From: Flavimobilis sp052324925
GTDB taxonomy: Bacteria; Actinomycetota; Actinomycetes; Actinomycetales; Cellulomonadaceae
Length of the DNA stretch: 64,000 nt
Direction: 5' to 3' (one strand)
Assembly: GCA_052324925.1 (NCBI GenBank)
Contig: JBQPRE010000003.1
How positions within the stretch are numbered: position 1 is the first letter of the stretch; every line of letters begins with the position of its first letter. The notes under the pieces were generated by a model that worked only from the letters and a program-made list of their open reading frames with translations, searched no databases and was not told the DNA's origin. Shown here piece after piece: positions 20,448-32,286 of the stretch. The position numbers and the translations under genes are program-made.

Positions 20448-20924
20448 TCAGGCCCCTGCCCAGCCGCCCGACGAACCAAAACCGCCCGCACCTCGGTGCG
20501 AGCCGGGCAGCCTCTCGGCCCGCACGAAGCGAGCGCGCTCAACCTTCTGGATGACCAGCTGCGCGATCCGATCACCACGGCGAAGCGTCACCGCCTCCGA
20601 AGAATCCGTGTTGTGCAACGTCACCGCGATCTCACCCCGATAACCGGCGTCGACCGTCCCCGGCGCATTGACGATCGTCACGCCGTGGCGCGAGGCAAGG
20701 CCCGACCGCGGGTGCACGAACGCCGCGTAGCCGTCGGGCAGGGCGATCGACACCCCCGTCGGAACCGTCGCCCGCGCACCCGGCGCGAGCTCGACATCGA
20801 CGCGCGCGACGAGGTCGGCCCCGGCGTCACCCGGGTGCGCGTATGCGGGCTCGGGGAGGTCGGGATCGAGCATGACGAGGAGAACCTCGAGGGTGCCCTC
20901 AGCGGGGCCAGCAGCGTGCGTCAC
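20448..20924 (-). CDS. dut: dUTP diphosphatase
   Basis: Trimeric dUTPase that hydrolyses dUTP to dUMP and keeps uracil out of DNA. All five motifs are present in order: AHPGDAGADL, HPRSGLASRHG, GTVDAGYRGEIAVTLHN with the catalytic Asp, RGDRIAQLVI, and the C-terminal GAGGFGSSG. The length of about 158 residues is normal. GTG at 20924 is chosen because a TACGAT -10-like hexamer lies 7 nt before it. An ATG at 20933 adds three residues and is an equal alternative. No ribosome binding site is seen for either. Confidence 0.93.
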   Translation of the reverse strand: MTHAAGPAEGTLEVLLVMLDPDLPEPAYAHPGDAGADLVARVDVELAPGARATVPTGVSIALPDGYAAFVHPRSGLASRHGVTIVNAPGTVDAGYRGEIAVTLHNTDSSEAVTLRRGDRIAQLVIQKVERARFVRAERLPGSHRGAGGFGSSGGWAGA

Positions 20925-20973
20925 GCCCGGCATCGTAGCCCGTCGACTGGCCCCGGCGCGCGTCGCGGACTGG

Positions 20974-20979
20974 CATGCT
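20974..20979 (+). promoter_or_regulatory. Candidate -10 element for leaderless DUF3093 transcript
   Basis: CATGCT lies 6 nt before the DUF3093 ATG, with no ribosome binding site. The same hexamer and spacing recur before the GNAT gene at 56465. It departs from TAnnnT only at its first base. Confidence 0.4.
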
Positions 20980-20985
20980 GAACCC

Positions 20986-21468
20986 ATGAGCACCACGCCG
21001 TCCCCTGCGCCCGCGCCGCCCTCGTACCGCGAACGACTGCTCCCCGGAGCGGCAGGGATCGGTGCCGTCGTCCTCTTCGCTCTCATGAGCGCGGTCGTCG
21101 TGCTCGTGTCCAACACCCTCGCGGCCATCGTCACGGGCGTCGTCGTGGCGATCGTGGGCCTCGCTCTGGTCGCCCTCACGTCACCCGTCGTCGAGGTCCG
21201 CGGAGGTGAGCTGCACGCGGGGCGTGCACACATCCCCGTGAGCCTCCTCGGCCCGGTCGAGACACTCGACGCAGCAGGTGTGCGCACCGCGCTCGGCCCC
21301 GGCTACGACCCGCGATCGTTCGCGTGCCTGCGGACGTGGACGAAGGGCGCCATCCGCGCCGACGTGGTCGACCCTGCCGACCCCACGCCCTCGTGGCTCG
21401 TCTCGACGCGCCACCCGGCCACGCTGCACGCGGCCATCGACGCAGCCCGCGACATCGCGGCCGTCTGA
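20986..21468 (+). CDS. DUF3093 family membrane protein
   Basis: A 160-residue protein with two adjacent hydrophobic helices (about residues 20-65) and a soluble C-terminal domain, the usual DUF3093 layout. The conserved tail includes WLVSTRHPATLHAAIDAAR. Function is unknown; the family is conserved between dut and DUF4193 in actinobacteria. The gene is divergent from dut and ends at a strong terminator. Confidence 0.85.
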   Translation: MSTTPSPAPAPPSYRERLLPGAAGIGAVVLFALMSAVVVLVSNTLAAIVTGVVVAIVGLALVALTSPVVEVRGGELHAGRAHIPVSLLGPVETLDAAGVRTALGPGYDPRSFACLRTWTKGAIRADVVDPADPTPSWLVSTRHPATLHAAIDAARDIAAV

Positions 21469-21510
21469 CCCCGTCCACACGAGCGCGGCCCCGGGGACGT
21501 GGGCGTCCCC

Positions 21511-21569
21511 ACAACGACGTGAGGGTCGCAGATCGAAGTGATCTGCGACCCTCACGACAGTGTCGTTGT
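21511..21569. terminator. Bidirectional terminator between DUF3093 and DUF4193
   Basis: A 17-bp perfect stem (21518-21534 with 21540-21556) is flanked by a second outer 7-bp helix (ACAACGA with TCGTTGT). It lies between two convergent genes. Confidence 0.8.
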
Positions 21570-21571
21570 GC

Positions 21572-21871
21572 CTAGCCTGCGCACTCCGTGCACACCTGCT
21601 GGCCGTTCTTCTCAGAGGCGAGCTGGCTGCGGTGGTGCACGAGGAAACAGCTTGAGCACGTGAACTCGTCCGCCTGTCGCGGCAGGACACGCACCGAGAG
21701 CTCCTCGCCGGAGAGGTCCGCGCCGGGGAGCTCAAAGCCCTCGGCCGCCTCGGTCTCGTCCTCGTCGACGACGCCCGAGGACTTGTCGGACCGCCGCGCC
21801 TTCAGCTCCTCGAGCGAGTCCTCCGAAAGGTCTTCCTCGCTCTTGCGCGGTGCGTCGTAGTCGGTTGCCAT
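21572..21871 (-). CDS. DUF4193 zinc-ribbon protein
   Basis: A 99-residue protein with the DUF4193 profile. It starts MATDYDAPRKSEEDL, has a long acidic middle, and ends in a zinc ribbon with CSSC and CTEC pairs about 25 residues apart. It is strongly conserved in actinobacteria between dut/DUF3093 and suhB. Function is unknown. Its ATG is fixed by the conserved N-terminus. Confidence 0.92.
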   Translation of the reverse strand: MATDYDAPRKSEEDLSEDSLEELKARRSDKSSGVVDEDETEAAEGFELPGADLSGEELSVRVLPRQADEFTCSSCFLVHHRSQLASEKNGQQVCTECAG

Positions 21872-22167
21872 CTGTCGCTGTGCTCCAGTCGTCGTTCGTC
21901 CGGGACCGCGTTCGGTGGCCCCGCCTTGATGCCGCACGGCGCGCGATCCCCTCCGGGTCGCGTGCCGGTTCCCCCTGCCGCAGCGAGAGCAGCGGCGAAG
22001 GGGATTGTGCACCATCTCGAGCGTTGATGCACGTGTGCCCTGACCTACGGGGCGCAGAACGTGGTGATGCTCGTCCGCACAAGCCCCTCAACCAGGGTCT
22101 GTCGCATGCCGAACGCTTGGGTTCACAGCGTTGTTCCCGTGAGCCTGACGGGGCGTCGTGCGGTCCG
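21872..22167. other. Gap upstream of DUF4193 with no gene seen
   Basis: About 300 nt between DUF4193 and suhB. In mycobacteria the cei gene occupies this place; here no convincing reading frame or RNA gene is seen. The DUF4193 promoter must lie within it, but no clear hexamers stand out. Confidence 0.5.
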
Positions 22168-23031
22168 TCACACCGTGGTCGAGAACCCCTGCGTGGTGCC
22201 GGGTCGCCGTCCCACATCCAACCGCGTCAGGAGCGGTTCGGCCACCGCAAGAGTCCCGGCGGGACCAGCGACGACGAGCGCACGCCCTGGAGGCCGCCCC
22301 GCGGCGCCGTGCACGACCCCTCCGGCTTCCTCGACGATGAGCGTCCCCGCCGCGTAGTCCCACGGCGAGAGACCCTCCTCGTAGTACGCGTCGAGTCTGC
22401 CGTCCGCGACGCGGCACAGGTCGAGCGCGGCCGAGCCGAACCGCCGCACGTCACGCACGTGCGCGAGCAGCTCCCCGACGCTGCGACCCTGACCGGCACG
22501 CAAGGTGTCGTCGTAGTGGAAGCCCGTGCCGACGAGCGCGTGCCGCAGGTCCGTCGCCTCCCGCACCCGGATCGGCGCGCCGTCCCGCGTCGCGCCGCGT
22601 CCGCGCGCGGCCGACCACGTCACGCCCGTCGGGATCTCGCACACCGCACCCGCGAGCAGCGTCCACGTCTCAGGGTCGGGCGCGCCACGCACGACGGCTA
22701 CGGACACCGAGCAGGAGCCCAGCCCGTAGAGGTAGTTGACGGTGCCGTCGATCGGGTCGACGACCCACGTGAGCCCGCTCGTGCCGTCGGTCGCGCCGCC
22801 CTCCTCGCCGAGGATCGCGTCGTCCGGTCGCCAGCGCGCGAGCTCCGCACGCACGTGGTCCTCGGCTGCGCGGTCCGCGCGCGTCACCACGTCAAGATCG
22901 TTGTGCTTGGTCGCGGCGACCTCGACCTGGTCCGGGGTCTCCTGACGCACGCGCTCGGCGGTCGAGGAGGCGACGTGCTCGCACAGGGCCCTCAGGCCGG
23001 TGAGCGTCGTGTCCGCGGGGATCGGCGTCAC
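22168..23031 (-). CDS. suhB: Inositol monophosphatase family protein
   Basis: A 287-residue Mg2+-dependent phosphatase of the IMPase fold. The metal-binding motifs are GEEGG, VVDPIDGTVNYLYG and the C-terminal SPWDYAAGTLIVEEAGG. The likely substrate is inositol-1-phosphate or a related sugar phosphate, which would feed inositol lipids and mycothiol. The GTG start at 23031 overlaps the stop of the upstream UPF0126 gene (GTGA), so the pair is translationally coupled. Confidence 0.9.
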   Translation of the reverse strand: MTPIPADTTLTGLRALCEHVASSTAERVRQETPDQVEVAATKHNDLDVVTRADRAAEDHVRAELARWRPDDAILGEEGGATDGTSGLTWVVDPIDGTVNYLYGLGSCSVSVAVVRGAPDPETWTLLAGAVCEIPTGVTWSAARGRGATRDGAPIRVREATDLRHALVGTGFHYDDTLRAGQGRSVGELLAHVRDVRRFGSAALDLCRVADGRLDAYYEEGLSPWDYAAGTLIVEEAGGVVHGAAGRPPGRALVVAGPAGTLAVAEPLLTRLDVGRRPGTTQGFSTTV

Positions 23032-23762
23032 AGCGGCGGCCTCGGCTCGACGGACTCGGGCCGGCGCCCGGCAGCGTGGTGGCGCCTGAGCCGGCGCGGC
23101 GTACGCCGCGGAACACCGAAGCCCTGCCACGGCCCGGGCGCACGCCAACGCAAGCGCAACGAGACGAGGCGCACCGCGAAGATCACGACGCAGATGAGCC
23201 CGCCCGTGAAGTAGTTGAGGTGGCCCGTCACCCCGACCCAGGCCGCGAGGATCGCGCCCCCTGTGGCCGGGATCGCGTAGAGCTCACGGTCGCGCAGCAC
23301 GATCGGTGCCTCGTCGACGAGCAGGTCACGGACGAGGCCGCCCCCGATGCCCGTGAACACACCGACGAACGCGGCCGCGAGCGGGCCGACGCCGTACTCG
23401 AGCCCCTTGTGCGTGCCGATGACGACGAACATGGCGAGCGCGCCCGCGTCGAAGACGATGATCGCGCGGCGCAGCCGGTCGAGCCGCACATGGAAGAGAT
23501 GGACGAGCGCTCCCGCGAGGAGCGCGGCCGCGACGTACTTCCACTGGGTGATCCCGACGGGGGGCACGGCTCCGATGAGCACGTCGCGCATGAGCCCGCC
23601 GCCCAGACCTGTCACCCACGCGAGCAGCAGGACCGAGAAGATGTCGAAGTTCTTGCGCACGGCAGCCAGTGCACCCGAGACTCCTGCAAAGAAGATCGCG
23701 GCAAGCTCGAGCCACATGTAGGCGCCGTCGAGCAGAGCGGTCCCGTCGATTTCGAGGTGCAC
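23028..23762 (-). CDS. TRIC cation channel / UPF0126 family membrane protein
   Basis: A 244-residue membrane protein with two repeats of three helices. Each repeat carries a conserved Gly-rich signature, GLGGGLMRDVLIG in the first and GIGGGLVRDLL in the second. These are diagnostic of the bacterial TRIC/UPF0126 family, some members of which are trimeric K+ channels. A basic tail of about 50 residues (RRTPRRLRRHH) follows the last helix. The GTG start has a CAGAAT hexamer 6 nt upstream, so the message may be leaderless. Confidence 0.87.
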   Translation of the reverse strand: MHLEIDGTALLDGAYMWLELAAIFFAGVSGALAAVRKNFDIFSVLLLAWVTGLGGGLMRDVLIGAVPPVGITQWKYVAAALLAGALVHLFHVRLDRLRRAIIVFDAGALAMFVVIGTHKGLEYGVGPLAAAFVGVFTGIGGGLVRDLLVDEAPIVLRDRELYAIPATGGAILAAWVGVTGHLNYFTGGLICVVIFAVRLVSLRLRWRAPGPWQGFGVPRRTPRRLRRHHAAGRRPESVEPRPPL

Positions 23763-23889
23763 GCCACCATTCTGGCAGGCGCCGGTGCGGGAGGTGGACG
23801 TTGCTCACACGCGGCGCACCGGCCCGCCTCCGCTCCGGAGGGACTCGTGGATGGCACCGTAGGGGATGAGAGAACGTCGGAGGGACCTC

Positions 23890-25047
23890 ATGGCTGAGCT
23901 TGAGCTCATCGGACTTGCCGACGACGGCGAGCACCTCGTGCTCACGTCGGCGGACGGAACGCGCTTTACCGTGCGTATCGACGAACCTTTGCGCGCCGCC
24001 GTGCGTCGCAACCGCCCCCACCTCGAACAGCTGCGTGCCGCAGACGCCGGCACGATGCCTCCGCGTGAGATCCAGGCGCAGGTCCGCGCCGGCATGTCGA
24101 CCGACGAGGTCGCGCGGCTGGGCGGAGTGAGTGTCGAGCAGGTCCGCCGCTACGAGGGCCCGGTGCTCGCGGAGCGCGAGTTTGTCGCGACGCAGGCGCG
24201 GGGCACGGTCGTCGGGCGCGACGGCGACTCCCCCGTCCTCGGCGACCTCGTCACCGATCGGCTCGCCGCCCGGCACGTCGACACCTCCGAGCTCGTGTGG
24301 GACGCGTGGCGTCCCGTGGGCGAACGCTGGCACGTGTCGGTCTCTTACGAGGTCGGGACCGAGTCACGCCGCGCGACGTGGACGTTCGACCAGCAGACAC
24401 GCACACTCACGGCGGTCGATGACGAGGGCCGCTGGTTCTCCGAGACACGCATCGTCGACGAGCCTGTGCGTCGCCACCTCGAGCCCGTGCGGTCACGGGT
24501 GTTCGACGCCGTGCCCTACGACCACGAGACGGACCCGCGCGGACCCGCGACCGGTGCCGGCTCCGAGGGCGAGGAGGCCCCCGCGGCCCCTGCCGACCCG
24601 ACCCGGGCGCTCCTCGACGACCTCAGTGCCCGCCGCGGAGTGCGCCAAGAGATCGATGTCGAGGAGGAAGAGCTCGACGACCCCTCGGACGACGAGGCGG
24701 CGCGCTCAGCGCACACCGAGACCTCCGACACCCCGGCCGACGACGACGCACCCCTTCCCGGCGCGCGCCTCTACTCGCTTCTCGACCGGTCGCGCACCTC
24801 CCCGGCGGGCACGGCCCCGGCCTCCCCCGGCTCGGCCGCGGGAGCTGACGCCTCGGACGACGCGGCCCCCGGGCTCAGCGTCGTCGCCCCGGGCACCGCG
24901 GGGACGTCGGACGACGGGACGCTCGACATTCCCGTCGAGGAGTCCACGCCTCCTCCGCTCGAGCGCTCCAAGCCTCGCGGCGGCAAGGGCCGGCCGAAGG
25001 TTCCCAGCTGGGACGAGATCGTCTTCGGCGCGCGCAGCGACGACTAG
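23890..25047 (+). CDS. sepH: Septation protein SepH (DUF3071)
   Basis: A 385-residue actinobacterial cell-division protein. SepH binds FtsZ and promotes its assembly through an N-terminal helix-turn-helix-containing domain. Here the N-terminus begins MAELELIGLADDGEHLVL, and the helix-turn-helix (STDEVARLGGVSVEQVRRYEG) lies around residues 70-92. A long acidic, Pro/Ala-rich linker follows. The conserved C-terminal patch KGRPKVPSWDEIVFGAR ends the protein. GGAGGG 5 nt before the ATG fixes the start. Confidence 0.93.
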   Translation: MAELELIGLADDGEHLVLTSADGTRFTVRIDEPLRAAVRRNRPHLEQLRAADAGTMPPREIQAQVRAGMSTDEVARLGGVSVEQVRRYEGPVLAEREFVATQARGTVVGRDGDSPVLGDLVTDRLAARHVDTSELVWDAWRPVGERWHVSVSYEVGTESRRATWTFDQQTRTLTAVDDEGRWFSETRIVDEPVRRHLEPVRSRVFDAVPYDHETDPRGPATGAGSEGEEAPAAPADPTRALLDDLSARRGVRQEIDVEEEELDDPSDDEAARSAHTETSDTPADDDAPLPGARLYSLLDRSRTSPAGTAPASPGSAAGADASDDAAPGLSVVAPGTAGTSDDGTLDIPVEESTPPPLERSKPRGGKGRPKVPSWDEIVFGARSDD

Positions 25048-25061
25048 GACCCGCTGACTCG

Positions 25062-26255
25062 CTAGACCTTGAGCGCGAGGTAAGGAACGTCGGTCTCGGC
25101 GTGCGTGAGCGAGCCGTGCACGCCGACGAGCCCGATCGAGCCGGGTGACTGCGTCCGCGAGTCGACGACGGTCGCACGGCCGGTTGCGAGAACGAGCAGG
25201 TCGCCGATCGTCGGCTCGACGTGCTCGGCGACGGGCCCGAAGAGCCCGCCCCCCATCGCCTCGTCGCGCGTGAGCACGACGGCGTCGTCGCCCAGGATGT
25301 CCTGCCAGCGCTCCGCGACCACGCCCGGGTCAGCGCCCCCGGCGGTGTAGAGGTGCGTCATGCGTGGCTCGCCCGCGACCATCGCGACGCCCTCGGCGAG
25401 CCCGGGTGTCGAGGCGACGTCGTGGCGGTGGGCTGGGTCGACGTCGACCATGCCGTGGTCGGCGGTGACGAGCACGAGGGTTCCGCGCGGCACGACCCTG
25501 AGCAGGCGTCCGAGCGCGCGGTCGACGTCGGCGAGCGCGTCGCCCCAGCCGTCGGACTGCCATCCGTCGTGGTGACCCACCTGGTCGACCTCGCCGAAGT
25601 AGAGATAGACGAGCCCCGGCGTGCGGAGCGCGTGGGCCGCCGCGTCGGCGCGGGCTCCGAGGTCGTCGACGCCGACGTGCTGGGCTCCACGGAGCACGGC
25701 GCGCGTGAGCCCTGAGCCGTCGAAGCGCGTGAGCCCGACCGAGGTGACGCGAACGCCCGCGGCTGCGGCCCGCTCGAAGACCGTGGGCTCGCGCTGCACC
25801 GTGCTCGGGGCGCCGAGGCCCGTCCACGAGACGAAGTTCCCGAGGCTGCCGCTCGTGGTGCGCGCGGTGTACCCGACCAAGCCGCTCAGGCCCGGCGCGC
25901 ATCCTGTTCCGAGGAGGCCGAGCGAGGCGGCAGTCGTCGAGGGGAAGGCCGAGCAGAGCGCGCGGGCACCGTCGAGGTAGGGACGCAGGGTGGGCGCGTG
26001 GCCGCGCCGCGCGCGCACCTGTTCGAGTCCGAGCCCGTCGACGAGGACCACGACGACGCGCTCAGCGCGCGGCAGGCGCAGGAGGGCGCGGGCCTCGGCT
26101 CCCGAGCGCGGGCCGGGGGCGTCCTCGGCCGCAGGCAGGTCGGCGCCCGCTGCGTCCGCGGCCGCGAGCAGGACGGCGCCGAGCGAGTTCTCGTGGTCCG
26201 GAACCCGCAGGCCCGCGCGCTCGAGCGTCGGAGCGATGCGTCCGGGGAGTGTCAC
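25062..26255 (-). CDS. Alkaline phosphatase superfamily nucleotide pyrophosphatase/phosphodiesterase
   Basis: A 397-residue alkaline-phosphatase-fold hydrolase. The first metal site is in VVVVLVDGLGLEQVRARRG, the nucleophile is the Thr in AFPSTTAASL, and later metal ligands are in DQVGHHDGW and VTADHGMVDVDP. Function is a phosphodiesterase or pyrophosphatase of unknown substrate. The gene is conserved next to sepH in actinobacteria. The GTG start lies 16 nt after the DUF5998 stop, so the two are probably an operon. Confidence 0.85.
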   Translation of the reverse strand: MTLPGRIAPTLERAGLRVPDHENSLGAVLLAAADAAGADLPAAEDAPGPRSGAEARALLRLPRAERVVVVLVDGLGLEQVRARRGHAPTLRPYLDGARALCSAFPSTTAASLGLLGTGCAPGLSGLVGYTARTTSGSLGNFVSWTGLGAPSTVQREPTVFERAAAAGVRVTSVGLTRFDGSGLTRAVLRGAQHVGVDDLGARADAAAHALRTPGLVYLYFGEVDQVGHHDGWQSDGWGDALADVDRALGRLLRVVPRGTLVLVTADHGMVDVDPAHRHDVASTPGLAEGVAMVAGEPRMTHLYTAGGADPGVVAERWQDILGDDAVVLTRDEAMGGGLFGPVAEHVEPTIGDLLVLATGRATVVDSRTQSPGSIGLVGVHGSLTHAETDVPYLALKV

Positions 26256-26270
26256 AGCGCTCGGGCCCGG

Positions 26271-26858
26271 TCAGCCGTGGCGTCCGGTCGCGGCGGCGAG
26301 CGCACCAGCGAACGCGAGCGCCTCGCTCACCGCCCCGACGCCCTCGGCCTGAGCGCTCACGCGCAGGACGACGTCGTCCGGCGACATCGTTCCGGTGAGG
26401 CCGTGGTCCGCCTCGCACGCGGGATCGCCGCAGGTCGCCGGCTCCAGCTCGACACGGTTGACGGAACCCCAGGCGACGGCGATCGTCACCTCGGCCGGGA
26501 CAGCACCGGGAACGTGGTCGGCGGGCGAGGTGACGACGTGCGTCGTCACGACCGACCGCACGGCCGCGAGCGGGAGCACCTCGCTCGTCGCGATCGCGCT
26601 CCCGACCGCGTGCTCGGCATCGGCAGGCTGGTCGTCGACGTGCACGCACACGAGGCGCGTCGGCGTGAGGACGAGCACCGTGACGTGACGGTGGACCTCG
26701 TCGGCCGCGAACGTCGTCTCGACGTGGACGAGCGAGTCGCTCATCGTCTCGCCGACGACCGCACCTTCGACGACGTCGTTGACGAACTCTGGGTAGTACC
26801 CGGCCCGCTGGAGGCGGGCGCGCAGAACTTCACGGTGATCGGTGCTCGAAGAGGTCAC
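26271..26858 (-). CDS. DUF5998 family protein
   Basis: A 195-residue protein of the conserved actinobacterial DUF5998 family, reading LRARLQRAGYYPEFVNDVVEGAV near the N-terminus. A conserved cysteine pair lies in TCGDPACEADHGLTGT. Function is unknown. GTG at 26858 is chosen because it matches the usual family start; the frame runs to a GTG at 26903. It sits between the phosphodiesterase gene and the acyl-CoA ligase/GNAT fusion. Confidence 0.85.
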   Translation of the reverse strand: MTSSSTDHREVLRARLQRAGYYPEFVNDVVEGAVVGETMSDSLVHVETTFAADEVHRHVTVLVLTPTRLVCVHVDDQPADAEHAVGSAIATSEVLPLAAVRSVVTTHVVTSPADHVPGAVPAEVTIAVAWGSVNRVELEPATCGDPACEADHGLTGTMSPDDVVLRVSAQAEGVGAVSEALAFAGALAAATGRHG

Positions 26859-26912
26859 TCCCCCATCATCCCAGACGGGCGGGCAGCGCTGCGCGTCGCC
26901 CACAGGCCCGAG

Positions 26913-29696
26913 CTAGCGGGGCGGTGCGGGCATCGCCCGCCGTGACTCGTCGGGCCTCAGCGTGCGTCCCAGGGTCGCGCGTGCCTGCAGGACCCGCGCG
27001 CCCGTGCGCCCGACGACGATCGGGTAGAGCTCGAGCGAGCGCAGGACGGGCAGGTCGTCGGCGAGTCGCGCGACGCGTGCGAGAACGTCCTCGACGGCCG
27101 CGGAGTCCATGGGCGGCAGGCCCTGGTAGCCGAAGAGCCTGGGCGCCGCCTTGACCGAACGCACGATCTCGTCGATGTCGACGTCGGTGAGCGGCGGGAT
27201 GCCGTAGGAGACGTCGCCGAGCAGGTCGATCGCGTCCCCCGCGAGCCCGAACGCGACGACGGGACCGAAGAGCGGGTCCTCGACGCTGCGCACGACGCAC
27301 GCCACGCCGGCGGGCACCATGGCCTGGACCTCGAGCCGCACGTCGGTCCCGAAGCGTTCGTGGCCCTCGGCGCGCATCGCGTCGAACGCATCGCGCAGGT
27401 CGTCGGGCCCCTGCAGACCGAGGCGGACCCCGCCGAGATCCTGGCGGTGCCGCATGGCCTCGTCCATGGTCTTGAGAGCGACGGGCCACCCCAGCTCGCT
27501 CGCGGCGTCGATCGCCTCGGCGACCGTGCGCACCTCGAGAGCGGGTTCGACCTCGATGCCGTAGTGGGCGAGCAGCTCGGCGACCTGCGCGGACGTGAGC
27601 CTCACGTCGGCGTCGGACCGCGTCCAGCTCTCGGCGAGAGCGAGAGCGCCCGCCTGGTCGGCCTCGGGCCGCAGGTACTCGCCGTGGTCGCGTTCGCGCC
27701 ACGCCGCGTACCGGGCGACGGAGGCGAGCGCGAGGACCGCGTCCTCGGGCGTCGCGTAGGCCGGGACCTGGACGACGCGGCCGTCGCCCGACGCGCTCAC
27801 GAGCTCAGGGACGAGCCCGTGGCGGCCCAGGACGCACGCGACCGTCGTGCGGCCCGTCCGTGCCGCAGCACGCGCCACGGCGCGCGTGAACGCGCCGTCG
27901 CCCAGGCCCAGCACGGGGATGTCGACCGCGACGAGCGCATCGATGTCGCCGGCCGCAACCTCGTCGACGATCGCGGCCGCGATCTCGTCGTCCGCCGACT
28001 CCCCCACGATCCCGACGTGCGACGTCACGATGAGGCCGGCCGAGCTCGCGGCCTCCGCGACCAACGAGGCGAGCGCGCCCGAGGACGTGACGATCCCCAC
28101 GCGCCTGCCCTGCGGGAGCGGCTGCGTGTCGAGCAGCTGGGCGACGTCGGCCATCTGGTGCGTGTTCTCCACCCGGATGACGCCCGACTGCCGCAGCATC
28201 TCCTCGAGCGTGCGCCGCGGAGCGTGCGAGGCACGCACCGCGTGCCCGGGCGGCACGACGTGACCCGACCGCCCCGCCGTCACGACGACGACCGGCTTGA
28301 CGGTCGACAAGCGTCTGGCGATGCGCGAGAACTTGCGCGGGTTGCCGATCGACTCGAGGTAGAGGCACACGACGTCGGTCGCCGCGTCCTCGTGCCAGAA
28401 CTGCATGAGGTCGTTGCCCGAGACATCGGCGCGATTGCCTGCCGAGAGGAACGTCGAGAGCCCGAGGCCGCGCCTCGCGAACGTCGTCTGGAGCGTCACC
28501 GCGGTCGGCGCCGACTGGCAGAAGAGGCCGATCCGGCCGGGTGCGGGGGCCGCGGCCGCGATCGTCGCGGCGACGGGCACCTCACCGGCGAGGCGCGCGA
28601 GCCCGTAAGAGCCCGGCCCGACGACGCGCATCCCGGCCGTGCGCGCGGTATGGAGCAGATCGCGCTGCAGGGCAAGGCCCGCCGTCCCCGTCTCCGCAAA
28701 GCCCTCGCTCAGCACGACGACGCCGCGCGTGCCGAGGTGCGCAAGCGTGCGCACCGCGTCGATCGTCGCCGCAGCGTCGAGCGCCAGGACCGCAAGGTCG
28801 ACGCTCGTGCGCGAGGCGCGCAGGTCCTCGAGCGTCGCGTGGTACGTGACCTCCAACGGGTTCCACAGCCGGCTCGCGCCAGCGAGCCCGACGACGTCGA
28901 TGCGCAGCGGACTCGGCGCCGAGAGTCGCGTCGTCGCGACGAGCGACTCGACCGCACGCTCCGCGAGCAGCGCCACGGGCCCACCCGCAGCCGCCTCGGG
29001 CGACGTGACGACGACGACCGAGCGCACCTCGAGCAGACCCTGGACCGACCGCGCCTCAGCACGCCGCTCACGCTCCGCCATGACGATCCGCGAGCGCTCC
29101 GTGAGACTGAGGTCGAACGACACGGCGACGATGCCGTCCTCGACGCGCTGGGAGACGTCGTACCCAGCCTCGCGGAAGACTGCGAGCATGCGCGAGTTCT
29201 GGGGCAGCACCTCGGCGACGAACTTGCGGACGCCGCGCTCGCGGGCCGCGGCGGCGACGTGCTCGAGGAGGACCGAGCCCAGGCCGCGGCCCTGGACGGA
29301 GTCAGCGATGTTGAACGCGACCTCGGCCTCGTCGGGCGAGATGCGGTCGTAGCGGGCGACGCCGAGGATGCGCTCGTCGGGCGGCGGGGTCCCGTCCGCG
29401 AGCGCGAGCGGCTCGGCTGCTGTGGTCGTCGAGGACGCGACCGCGATGAGCGCGACGCGGTCCGTGTGGTCGACGTGCGTGAAGCGTTCGAGGTCACGGT
29501 CCGAGAGCCGCTTGAGCGGCGCGAAGAACCGCATGTAGATCGATCGTTCGGACTGCGCGACGTGGAAGGCTTGGAGCGCGTCGGCGTCCCCGGGCGTGAT
29601 GGGGCGCAGATGGGTCGTCGACCCATCGCGCAGGATGACGTCCGCCTCCCACTCCACGGGGTAGCGGGCGGCGCCGTCCGGCGTCGTCTGTGTCAC
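26913..29696 (-). CDS. GNAT acetyltransferase fused to ADP-forming acyl-CoA synthetase domains (PatZ-like)
   Basis: A 927-residue fusion. Residues 1-200 form a GNAT domain with the acetyl-CoA loop QGRGLGSVLLEHV. The rest has the ADP-forming acyl-CoA ligase order: CoA-binding Rossmann domain (RSVVVVTSPEAAAGG), ligase-CoA domain, and a C-terminal ATP-grasp domain beginning LTSAQVAELLAHYGIEV. In E. coli the domains occur in the reverse order in PatZ. Proteins of the present order are protein lysine acetyltransferases in actinobacteria and Streptomyces, so regulation of acetyl-CoA synthetase is likely. The GTG start has a TAGCCT hexamer 6 nt upstream and no ribosome binding site. Confidence 0.88.
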   Translation of the reverse strand: MTQTTPDGAARYPVEWEADVILRDGSTTHLRPITPGDADALQAFHVAQSERSIYMRFFAPLKRLSDRDLERFTHVDHTDRVALIAVASSTTTAAEPLALADGTPPPDERILGVARYDRISPDEAEVAFNIADSVQGRGLGSVLLEHVAAAARERGVRKFVAEVLPQNSRMLAVFREAGYDVSQRVEDGIVAVSFDLSLTERSRIVMAERERRAEARSVQGLLEVRSVVVVTSPEAAAGGPVALLAERAVESLVATTRLSAPSPLRIDVVGLAGASRLWNPLEVTYHATLEDLRASRTSVDLAVLALDAAATIDAVRTLAHLGTRGVVVLSEGFAETGTAGLALQRDLLHTARTAGMRVVGPGSYGLARLAGEVPVAATIAAAAPAPGRIGLFCQSAPTAVTLQTTFARRGLGLSTFLSAGNRADVSGNDLMQFWHEDAATDVVCLYLESIGNPRKFSRIARRLSTVKPVVVVTAGRSGHVVPPGHAVRASHAPRRTLEEMLRQSGVIRVENTHQMADVAQLLDTQPLPQGRRVGIVTSSGALASLVAEAASSAGLIVTSHVGIVGESADDEIAAAIVDEVAAGDIDALVAVDIPVLGLGDGAFTRAVARAAARTGRTTVACVLGRHGLVPELVSASGDGRVVQVPAYATPEDAVLALASVARYAAWRERDHGEYLRPEADQAGALALAESWTRSDADVRLTSAQVAELLAHYGIEVEPALEVRTVAEAIDAASELGWPVALKTMDEAMRHRQDLGGVRLGLQGPDDLRDAFDAMRAEGHERFGTDVRLEVQAMVPAGVACVVRSVEDPLFGPVVAFGLAGDAIDLLGDVSYGIPPLTDVDIDEIVRSVKAAPRLFGYQGLPPMDSAAVEDVLARVARLADDLPVLRSLELYPIVVGRTGARVLQARATLGRTLRPDESRRAMPAPPR

Positions 29697-29702
29697 AGGC
29701 TC

Positions 29703-29708
29703 AGGCTA
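29703..29708 (-). promoter_or_regulatory. -10 element for leaderless GNAT/acyl-CoA ligase transcript
   Basis: Read on the minus strand, TAGCCT is followed by 6 nt and the GTG start codon, with no ribosome binding site. Confidence 0.5.
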
Positions 29709-29824
29709 GCCTGACGCGGCCTGTCGCCCCCCGCTCGAGGGCGGCGCGGCGCGCCGTTCGCGCGGCACGCCGTCGTACGGCGACAATGGCCGCTGATTGC
29801 CGAGCGTGAGGAGCGCACCCACCC

Positions 29825-32281
<2,457 letters not shown>

Positions 32282-32286
32282 CGCGC

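Noticed and set aside
27360..29714. 784-codon plus-strand frame opposite the GNAT-ligase gene
   Set aside because: Arg/Asp/Ala-rich antisense frame with no motif; the minus strand has two recognisable enzyme domains.
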